This document shows positions 19,160 to 26,992 of a stretch of 64,000 nt of DNA, piece by piece; the stretch's first letter is position 1; every line of letters begins with the position of its first letter. Source of the stretch: an uncultured bacterium (lineage in GTDB: Bacteria > Spirochaetota > UBA4802 > UB4802); the NCBI GenBank assembly GCA_937920495.1, contig CALEUQ010000005.1, positions 16,024 through 80,023 of the forward strand, written 5' to 3'. Position numbers and translations under genes: made by a program. Under the pieces are notes generated by a model that saw nothing but the letters and a program-made list of their open reading frames with translations, ran no database searches and was not told the DNA's origin.

Positions 19160-19181
19160 ATACCTATGTCAGCATAGGTGT
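19160..19181. promoter_or_regulatory. Candidate TetR operator palindrome
   Basis: ACCTATG (19162-19168) faces CATAGGT (19173-19179) across four bases. One base further out mismatches and the next matches. It lies 133 bp before the tetR start and 61 bp before the -35 box of the AsmA-like gene, so binding could affect both. Confidence 0.45.
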
Positions 19182-19241
19182 TCTGTCCATTATTAACTTA
19201 TTAACAAAATAATTTTCCGCAATAATTAGTGAAATAAAACC

Positions 19242-19269
19242 TTGACAATATTTAAAATTTTAGTATATG
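19242..19269 (+). promoter_or_regulatory. Candidate promoter of the AsmA-like gene
   Basis: A consensus TTGACA (19242-19247) is followed after 16 nt by TATATG (19264-19269). The start codon at 19305 is 35 nt on. Confidence 0.6.
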
Positions 19270-19304
19270 TAAAATAAGAAGTACCAGGTATACAGAAAGA
19301 GAAT

Positions 19305-21569
19305 ATGAAGAAAATAACCAGTAAAATATATCCGTTGCATTTGCCTGCATTTGTAATAGCTATTGCTATACTTTTAAGTTTTATTGTTATTCAGAAATTT
19401 TATTTCACGATATTGCTAAATTCAAAGGTTACTCCCAATGTTATAGAGCAAATATTTGAAAATAATTTCAAAAAAGCTATCCAGTTTGATAGCGTTAGCA
19501 TTACGTTAGGTGGTAATATCCGTCTTGAAAATATGAAGATAGCACCTACTACTGATTTTAATGATAATTATAATTTGATATCAAGTAAAAACGCAATTAT
19601 CGATTTGAGTTATTTCAAGGCATTAACTGGTAAGATGGTAATCAGAGGGATAAGCTTTACAGATGCTTCCATGACAATTGTAAAAAATTATGGTAAAAGC
19701 TATCTGGAAACATTTCAGGGTATATTTTCAGGGATAGTAAATGATAATACTCTTAATCTGGATGATTTTTATATTGAAGCTGCTGGCAATTTAGTGTACA
19801 ATGAAAGTCTCACTACAGATAAGTTAAGAGTTATAATTCACGATGTGTCGCTGGATATTTCACTTAAAAATAAACAATTATCATATAATATCAAAGGAGT
19901 TGTTGAGCCAATTGATAGCACTCTTGATAATGGCAAGATACATGTATCCGGAATTATTAATTACTCCGATGCAATGGTATATGCATCATCACATCATGCC
20001 ATATATGCTAAGAAGCTAGATATGCATATAGCAAACTATTTTTTAAAAGAATATTCTGATTACCCGATAGTAACCAGGGGGTATTTTTATACTGATTGTA
20101 TTGTTGATCATGGGTCGGGATTTACATTTAAAGGTATGGTTGAATTTGATAATTGTACAGTTGAAAACTATAACAACGTTCCTCATTATGAATTGATATC
20201 AAAAGATAATATAAGCATTAATGCACATATCTACTGTAATGAAGATTTATCCCGGATTGATGTGTCATCATTTGAATTTAATGATAGAGAAATTTCAGTT
20301 AATGCCAGCGTAAAGTATATAAAAGATAAAGTGCTGCAATTTGATTTTTCCACAAATAAGATTGATCTGGATGATTGTGATTATATTCAGTTAATACCAG
20401 GTATGTATTATGATGGTTCATTTAAGATACTGACACAATGTGATTTTGATATTGCTCAAGATACTATGAAGTCATTTAAAATATTATGTGATGCTCACGA
20501 TGTGTCTATAAAGAAAAAAGTTGGCAACGTTACAAATGTATATCTGGAAAATGCAAGGTTAAAAATTGACGGCGATGTCAAATCTGTAATTATTGATTTC
20601 TTTACCAAACACAAAAAGTCTGATATATCAATACAATCAAAAATAAATATTGCTACATGGGCACCATTCACATCTACAACGGACATTACTGTTACTTCCA
20701 AACAGTTGCATTCTGATGTGTTGATGAATCTTGTAGTTGATGGCATATCATCATTATATACTGGTGCAATTGAAGATATGGGTATTGGCTACACTGAGAT
20801 GTTTTTCAGGGATAAGCCATTTGGAAAATATTTAATTAATAATGTAATTAAACTAAAATTTAACATCGGAAAGCTGCTATTAGATAACAATGCACATCTA
20901 AAGAACATTAGTGTTGATCTATTATCAAATAAAGGTGCTATATCAACTCAATCATTTACATGTGAAGGATATTCAGGAATATATTCCTTCAATATAAATG
21001 CATTTTGTAATTGTGATTATCCTAATCTCAGTATTGCTGCCGGTGTATCAAATTTTGATTATGGAAGATATTTACAGGATTGCGGCAAAAAAAATGCAAC
21101 GGGAGTGCTGAATGCAAGCGTAAATTATTCTGTATCAGGTTACCGCTTAAGCCATCTTTTGCAAAATGGCAATGGTGTATTGCAGGTAACTATCGCCAAT
21201 ACCCTGTTTGAGAACACACTGCTACAAAAAAAGATTGGTGAAATTGCCAGAAGTTGTAACATAACATTTCCTGATGCACTATGGCGATGCAACAGGCTGA
21301 ATGTAACCATTAATCATATAGCCGACAGATGGATTCTGCAGAATTTGTTTATTGATACAGATATGATGCAGCTTGGTGGTTATGGAAGCTATACAGTTGA
21401 TAAAGGACTCTCATTGCCATGTTATGCAACATTGTTTACAAAAGAGGGGCCGGCCATCAAGGGGTCACAAAGGATAAATTTTGTCATAACGGGTAATCTT
21501 AATAATCCGGTGATTGTGGCCGGCACACCCTGCAGCAAAAAAGAAATATCAGTCTTTGATGTCAATTAA
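19305..21569 (+). CDS. AsmA-like envelope protein
   Basis: 754 residues. One N-terminal membrane anchor (about 15-37) is followed by a very long strand-rich periplasmic region. The early block IQFDSVSITLGGNIRLENMK is the typical first repeat of AsmA/TamB-type chorein-fold proteins. The C-terminal part (about 600-720, with NGNGVLQVTIANTLFENTLL and later GGYGSYTVDKG) matches the closing AsmA-like region. These proteins are thought to carry phospholipids across the periplasm between membranes, which implies an outer membrane here. It is transcribed alone from the promoter at 19242. Its last 21 bp overlap the convergent cyclase gene. Confidence 0.75.
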   Translation: MKKITSKIYPLHLPAFVIAIAILLSFIVIQKFYFTILLNSKVTPNVIEQIFENNFKKAIQFDSVSITLGGNIRLENMKIAPTTDFNDNYNLISSKNAIIDLSYFKALTGKMVIRGISFTDASMTIVKNYGKSYLETFQGIFSGIVNDNTLNLDDFYIEAAGNLVYNESLTTDKLRVIIHDVSLDISLKNKQLSYNIKGVVEPIDSTLDNGKIHVSGIINYSDAMVYASSHHAIYAKKLDMHIANYFLKEYSDYPIVTRGYFYTDCIVDHGSGFTFKGMVEFDNCTVENYNNVPHYELISKDNISINAHIYCNEDLSRIDVSSFEFNDREISVNASVKYIKDKVLQFDFSTNKIDLDDCDYIQLIPGMYYDGSFKILTQCDFDIAQDTMKSFKILCDAHDVSIKKKVGNVTNVYLENARLKIDGDVKSVIIDFFTKHKKSDISIQSKINIATWAPFTSTTDITVTSKQLHSDVLMNLVVDGISSLYTGAIEDMGIGYTEMFFRDKPFGKYLINNVIKLKFNIGKLLLDNNAHLKNISVDLLSNKGAISTQSFTCEGYSGIYSFNINAFCNCDYPNLSIAAGVSNFDYGRYLQDCGKKNATGVLNASVNYSVSGYRLSHLLQNGNGVLQVTIANTLFENTLLQKKIGEIARSCNITFPDALWRCNRLNVTINHIADRWILQNLFIDTDMMQLGGYGSYTVDKGLSLPCYATLFTKEGPAIKGSQRINFVITGNLNNPVIVAGTPCSKKEISVFDVN

Positions 21570-23537
21570 TTCATAAATTTTTACCGGCAATTGCTTTCCT
21601 TTAACCCGTACAAGGTCCAATTCACGAGCTATTACATGATCCTTCACATGTTCATAAGTAAATTCACTGATTATTATATTCGTGCCATATTGTTTATTTG
21701 TTCCTTCAAGGCGTGCACCTAAGTTTACATTATCACCCATGAGTGTATAGTCCATACGTGAAGCAGAACCCATATTGCCAACTACCATTTCACCAGTATT
21801 TATTCCAATACCAATGTGCAGGGCTGGCTTGTTCATCTGTACCCATCGTTTATTCAATTGTTCAAGAACCTGTATCATCTCTACTGCACATTTACATGCT
21901 AACAGCGCATGGTTATCTTGTGGGATGGGTGCTCCCCAGAATGCCATGATTTCATCACCAACGTATTTATCAAGTGTTCCATCATACTTAAATACCAGTT
22001 CAGTCATTGCCTGTAGATATTCATTAAGATGTTCCACCAGCTCCTCAGGTGTCATCTTTTCAGAAATAGTGGTAAAACTTCGTATGTCAGAAAAGAGTAC
22101 CGTGAGAATCTTTTTATCACCGCCAAGTTTTAATTTATCTGGATGTTTCAATAACTCATCAACAACAGTTTTGGAAACAAATTTGGAAAAAGTTTGCCGT
22201 ATGTATTTTTTCTCCTGTTGTTCTGTTAATACTCTTAAGGCAATAATAAGTGAGAATGTGGTGCCAACCTGAATGATGGGTGATGCAAATATAGTAATCA
22301 TGTTAAATACATCAAAGAGCAGGTAAGAACCTATTATATAGAATAATGCAAGACCAAGAGTGAAGGCAACGGATATAATAATTGAAACCCGGGGAAGAAT
22401 GAAACCTAAAAGCAGTGCAATGACAAGTAAAATAAGTATATTCTGCCAAGTGCTAAATTTAAAAATAAAATCCTGGTTTAGTATTGTGTTCAAGGCGTTG
22501 GCATGATGTTCAATCCCAAAAAGGTCGCCATAGGGTGATTTGTGAATATCTGTTGATATACCCGTTGATGCGTATGCAGCAATCAGAACTATTTTATCTT
22601 TCAACGATGTGTTCTGTATTTTTCCATCGCGGCAAAAATAATAGTATGGATAATGAGTAAAACTACCTGGCCCGCCAATAAAATTAATATCCATAAAACC
22701 TTCATCATCAATCGGAATCACTATGCTATTATCAGGTGTTGGTTTTGCCATTTTTTCTCTTGGGATGTTTGATAGTTTAATATACCTGCCCATGGAGATG
22801 GTTACATCTTTTTTGGTAATGCCATAGTAATGCATGACTATCAAAAGGTCAATAGAAGGATAATACTTACCTTTGAATTTGATAATTAAAGGAACTTTTC
22901 TATTCACATGGTCAGCATCAGGACGTATGTTTGCAAATCCTAATCCTATTGCGGCCTGCGATAACAATGGTGTTGGTGGGACAGCTTCTTCAACCCATGG
23001 CATAGAATTATCCTGTGGATCAACAGGAAAAGAGTAGATATCCAGAATGCGCATACGTTCAGCAATATCAGTGTATTTTACATCAACCTCTTCTGTTTCA
23101 AATGGATAATCTAAAAATACACAATTTGCCTCTTTTATGGCTCTGGCAAAGTCTTCCTCATACGGTTTGTGGTCCAGGAACATGATATCAAAAAACATTG
23201 CTTTAGGATTGCCTGTTCCAACGTATCGGGTAAATTTTGCATGGTATGACCACGGGAATGGCCATTTTATTCCTTCATTGTCAAACTCACGGATGGTATT
23301 TTCATCAATTCCTAAAATAATAATATCATCACGTGAACGGGGATTTTTACGACTCATCCGCACACCATCTTGCAGTTTAACGGCTTTTTCAGAAGGGTCA
23401 CGCAGATAGAATCTGAAATTGATGGAACCGTATTCAAGTCCATCTAATAGTTTTGTTTGTGAATATAAAAATGATAGGATAACAAATACAGCTAAAGATA
23501 ATCCCAAACCCAAAATTTGATTTTTATTAATTTGCAT
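21549..23537 (-). CDS. CHASE2-domain class III adenylate/guanylate cyclase
   Basis: 662 residues. A first membrane helix (about 7-27) leads to a periplasmic CHASE2 sensor (about 35-335). Three membrane helices (about 345-425) and a cytoplasmic class III cyclase domain (about 465-650) follow. The two metal aspartates lie in LFSDIRSFT and VGDEIMAFWGAP. The purine-selecting Lys is in TLDKYVGDE, and the transition-state Asn and Arg are in GDNVNLGARLEG. All catalytic residues are present, so it should make cyclic nucleotide, most likely cAMP. AAGGG precedes the ATG. No cAMP receptor is in the window. Its end overlaps the convergent AsmA-like gene by 21 bp. Confidence 0.92.
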   Translation of the reverse strand: MQINKNQILGLGLSLAVFVILSFLYSQTKLLDGLEYGSINFRFYLRDPSEKAVKLQDGVRMSRKNPRSRDDIIILGIDENTIREFDNEGIKWPFPWSYHAKFTRYVGTGNPKAMFFDIMFLDHKPYEEDFARAIKEANCVFLDYPFETEEVDVKYTDIAERMRILDIYSFPVDPQDNSMPWVEEAVPPTPLLSQAAIGLGFANIRPDADHVNRKVPLIIKFKGKYYPSIDLLIVMHYYGITKKDVTISMGRYIKLSNIPREKMAKPTPDNSIVIPIDDEGFMDINFIGGPGSFTHYPYYYFCRDGKIQNTSLKDKIVLIAAYASTGISTDIHKSPYGDLFGIEHHANALNTILNQDFIFKFSTWQNILILLVIALLLGFILPRVSIIISVAFTLGLALFYIIGSYLLFDVFNMITIFASPIIQVGTTFSLIIALRVLTEQQEKKYIRQTFSKFVSKTVVDELLKHPDKLKLGGDKKILTVLFSDIRSFTTISEKMTPEELVEHLNEYLQAMTELVFKYDGTLDKYVGDEIMAFWGAPIPQDNHALLACKCAVEMIQVLEQLNKRWVQMNKPALHIGIGINTGEMVVGNMGSASRMDYTLMGDNVNLGARLEGTNKQYGTNIIISEFTYEHVKDHVIARELDLVRVKGKQLPVKIYELIDIKD

Positions 23538-23910
23538 ATGTAGTACCCTTACAATTCATAAAATAATAGTTTTGTTTGTGACAAATTGAATTAAGTAAAT
23601 TGACTACTATACATAAGTAATAATTGCAAGTTTTTTATTAAATTCTTGACAAAATAATTTTTGTAAAAAAATCACTTTGTATCCTATGTATCACAGATGT
23701 AGTGGTATAATACTGTACATAATGCTCTTGTGTGCAATTGCACGCAAATACACTGATGTCATATTCACATTCATGTGTACGTTATTTTGGGAAGCGGTGC
23801 TTTTATCCTGTCATTTCTTCATGCAGAATGTGCGTATTGACGTTGTACTAACAAATTGAAATCTTCAATGACGGTATATTACATATAATTTCTGGTGAAG
23901 AGGTATCAAC
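23538..23910. other. Intergenic spacer between cyclase and argS
   Basis: 373 bp between divergent genes. A TTGACA at 23646-23651 has no convincing -10 box at the right distance. A 60-codon frame inside the spacer lacks a ribosome site and looks random. I see no repeat or hairpin. Confidence 0.5.
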
Positions 23911-25575
23911 TTGATTATCAAGGAATATATTGCACAAACTGTTGGACAGGCATTGGCAAAACTTTTACAGGCAAAGAATATTTCATTAGAGCTATCGCCC
24001 GCAGTAAAGGTTGAGTATCCCAAAGAGGAAAAATTTGGGGATTATGCAACACCTATTGCAATGGAGTGTGCAAAAATTCTCAGGATGTCGCCCATCCAGA
24101 TTGGTGAAGAGATAAAACAACATATTGATGATAAGATCTTTGAGCGTGTTGATGTGGTTAAGCCTGGCTTTATCAATATATTTTTATCGCTGCCGTTTCT
24201 GTTACAAAGATTGGAGGAGATAGTAACTGTTAAGGATGAGTATGGTAAAAATAAAAAGACCAATCCAAGAAAAGTTAATATTGAGTTTGTGTCTGCAAAT
24301 CCTACAGGTCCTTTAAATGTGGTCTCTGCGCGTGCTGCCGCAGTGGGAGATACTCTTGCAAACCTTCTTACTGCAAGTGGTGATATAGTGCACCGTGAAT
24401 TTTATGTGAATGATTATGGCAATCAGGTGTTATGGCTTGGAAAATCGGTGTGGATACGATACAAACAGATGCTGGGAGAAGACGTCCCATTCCCGGAAGA
24501 AGGTTATCACGGTGAATATGTAAAGGATATTGCTCGATACATACATGAGCACTTTGCACAGGAACTATCGCACAAAAAAGATGAAGATGAAATTATTAAT
24601 TTCTTTGCACGTAAAGCTGTAGAATATAATGTTGCATCACAAAAAAAAGATTTAGATAGATTCAACGTTACCTTTGATACATGGTTTCATGAAAGCACCT
24701 TGCATCAAGACGGCAAGGTAATGCAAGTCTTTAAGTATCTTGAATCGCTTGGTGTTATACGTGATGAGGATGGCAAGAAGGTATTTGTATCCACGCAGTT
24801 TGGTGATGATAAGGACAGGGTGGTTGTGCGCGATGACGGAAGACCAACGTATTTGATGGCTGATATTGCATATCACAGGACAAAAATTGAGCGCGGATAT
24901 GATCTTATTATTGATATCTGGGGCCCGGATCATCATGGGTATATTGCCCGCCTGGTTGGTGCAATGAAGGCAATGGGGTATGATGAAAAGCAGTTCAGGA
25001 TTCTTATTTCGCAACAGGTAAATCTTCTAATGAATGGTGAAGCGGTGAAGATGTCCAAACGGTTGGGGACATTTTCCACCATGCGTGACCTTATTGATGA
25101 AATTGGGACTGATGTTGCACGCTATTTCTTTGTGATGCGTTCTATGGAAAGCCATCTGGATTTTGACATTGACCTTGCAAAGCGCCAGAGCAGTGAAAAT
25201 CCAGTATTTTATTTGCAATATGCTCATGCTCGTATTTGCTCAATATTCAGGGAAGCACAAAACAGGAATATTTCTTATAATAAGGCGATAGTAGATGTGG
25301 AACATTACAACAATCCTGAAACGATTGCATTGTTAAAGCTTATGGCTCGTTTTCCTGAAGAAGTATATGATGCGGCAACAAGCTTTGAGCCACATCGTAT
25401 TACCGTGTACTGTATGCGCCTTGCACAGGCTTACCATAAGTTTTATACTGAGCACAGGGTATTGTCTGACGATACAGCCCGCACGCAGAGCTATCTGACA
25501 TTATGTGATGGTGTGCGTATTATTTTGAAAAATGCACTGGCATTACTTGGTGTCAGTGCACCTGAAAGGATGTAA
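23911..25575 (+). CDS. argS: Arginyl-tRNA synthetase
   Basis: 554 residues, normal length for this class I enzyme. The order is the N-terminal Add1 domain (1-~110), the Rossmann catalytic core, and the C-terminal helical anticodon-binding domain. VKMSKRLG (about 372-379) is the KMSKS loop. The HIGH region reads SANPTGPLNVVSARAAAVGD (about 130-149), where most ArgRS have a His-containing HVGH-like word, so both histidines are replaced here. The start is TTG at 23911 after GAAGAGG; no better start is nearby. The frame is intact throughout, so the enzyme is probably active. Confidence 0.95.
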   Translation: MIIKEYIAQTVGQALAKLLQAKNISLELSPAVKVEYPKEEKFGDYATPIAMECAKILRMSPIQIGEEIKQHIDDKIFERVDVVKPGFINIFLSLPFLLQRLEEIVTVKDEYGKNKKTNPRKVNIEFVSANPTGPLNVVSARAAAVGDTLANLLTASGDIVHREFYVNDYGNQVLWLGKSVWIRYKQMLGEDVPFPEEGYHGEYVKDIARYIHEHFAQELSHKKDEDEIINFFARKAVEYNVASQKKDLDRFNVTFDTWFHESTLHQDGKVMQVFKYLESLGVIRDEDGKKVFVSTQFGDDKDRVVVRDDGRPTYLMADIAYHRTKIERGYDLIIDIWGPDHHGYIARLVGAMKAMGYDEKQFRILISQQVNLLMNGEAVKMSKRLGTFSTMRDLIDEIGTDVARYFFVMRSMESHLDFDIDLAKRQSSENPVFYLQYAHARICSIFREAQNRNISYNKAIVDVEHYNNPETIALLKLMARFPEEVYDAATSFEPHRITVYCMRLAQAYHKFYTEHRVLSDDTARTQSYLTLCDGVRIILKNALALLGVSAPERM

Positions 25576-25774
25576 AAATTGCAATGTAAAAAAATAAATT
25601 ATTGATTTTTTATAGCTGCAACAGTTGTATTACAATAAATATCACTTAAAAATGTATGAATGCCACTTGTAAGCATACTATGGCTTTGAGGATGTGTGTA
25701 TATATCATTCTACTCTGAGAATACATACTATTGTTGAATAATGCATCAAATACTATTATGTTAACGACAATTAC

Positions 25775-26992
25775 ATGAAAGTTGCACTTATCGCTACAGG
25801 CAGTGAACTGGTGAGTGGCCGTGTTCATGAAGGAAATAATTATTTTTTAAGCCAGCATCTACATGCAACAGGATTGGCGGTTGTAATGCACTTTGTGGTT
25901 GGTGATGACCGTGAGCTTTTGCGCATGTCAATAGAATATGCGCTGGGTATTGCCGATGTAATTGTTATTTCAGGAGGGTTAGGGCCAACCATTGATGATA
26001 TTACCTTTGAAACTCTTGAAAAAATGTTTGGATTAAAGCCGGTAATCCACAAGCCTTCAAAAGAACGCATGGAGTATTTCTTTAATACAATTGGAAAATC
26101 TGTATTGCCATCGGATCTTAAGATGGTGACAGTTCCTGATAATGCAGCAGTGTTTGATAATGATACCGGGCTTGCACCGGGTTTTGCTATCAGGGCTGGG
26201 GGAAAAGATATTATAGCATTGCCAGGGGTTCCACGCGAATTGCATGCTATGATTGGTAAGGTTACCGATTATCTGGAACACAACTATCTATTGAAGAAAA
26301 CAAAATCTGTAACATTCAAGGTTGTCATGATGCGTGAAGCTGAAGTTGATGCGGGGGTTGGGAAGATAATTCATAACATCAAAGGTGTTGATGTTTCTAT
26401 AACATACGACGCAGGAATGACTACAGTAGTGCTCAGTACTAACGATGAATCCATGTTACCGGTTGATAGTATAATTGGTAAGGCAAAAGAGCTTTTTGGA
26501 TCAAAATTAATATATGGATATAATTCATTAGAAGAAAAGATTGTTAGAGTATTTACACATCATGGTAAAACGATAGCTATCGCAGAGTCATGTACCGGAG
26601 GTCTTGTTGCAAAAAGAATCACGGATATACCTGGTTCTTCAAATGTGTTATTAGGTGGCATTGTGGCCTATAGTAATCAGGCAAAGGTATCGCTGTTAGG
26701 GGTTAATCCAGCTACATTACGTACGTATGGTGCTGTGAGTAAGGAGACAGCGCGTGAAATGGCTACTGGCGTTAAGGAAAAATTTAATGCTCGTTATGGA
26801 ATTTCAATCACCGGTATAGCCGGACCTGATGGGGGAACTGAAGATAAACCGGTAGGGTTGGTATGCTTTGGCATTGCTGGCAATGACATATTCACCACAC
26901 AGATGCAATTTGCAGGCAACCGTGAGCAGATACGTACAATGGCAACCAATTATATCTTAACCAGACTGTTAATATATGCAGGGCTTGAATGA
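25775..26992 (+). CDS. cinA: CinA: nucleotide pyrophosphatase/nicotinamide-nucleotide deamidase family
   Basis: 405 residues with both usual domains. The N-terminal MoCF-like (COG1058) domain (about 1-170) has ATGSELVSGRVHEGN and SGGLGPTIDDITFE. The C-terminal deamidase domain (about 250-400) has AIAESCTGGLVAKRIT with the catalytic Ser and GIAGPDGGTEDKPVGLVCFG. The protein recycles pyridine nucleotides by cleaving ADP-ribose and NMN. No clear ribosome site is seen before the ATG. Its stop overlaps the start of the TPR gene as ATGA. Confidence 0.94.
   Translation: MKVALIATGSELVSGRVHEGNNYFLSQHLHATGLAVVMHFVVGDDRELLRMSIEYALGIADVIVISGGLGPTIDDITFETLEKMFGLKPVIHKPSKERMEYFFNTIGKSVLPSDLKMVTVPDNAAVFDNDTGLAPGFAIRAGGKDIIALPGVPRELHAMIGKVTDYLEHNYLLKKTKSVTFKVVMMREAEVDAGVGKIIHNIKGVDVSITYDAGMTTVVLSTNDESMLPVDSIIGKAKELFGSKLIYGYNSLEEKIVRVFTHHGKTIAIAESCTGGLVAKRITDIPGSSNVLLGGIVAYSNQAKVSLLGVNPATLRTYGAVSKETAREMATGVKEKFNARYGISITGIAGPDGGTEDKPVGLVCFGIAGNDIFTTQMQFAGNREQIRTMATNYILTRLLIYAGLE

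Noticed and set aside
21775..22272. A 165-codon plus-strand frame opposite the cyclase catalytic domain
   Set aside because: The cyclase motifs on the minus strand are complete, and the antisense product is Ser/Cys-rich without structure.
23677..23859. A 60-codon frame in the spacer before argS
   Set aside because: No ribosome site, and the Cys-rich hydrophobic product has no recognisable features.
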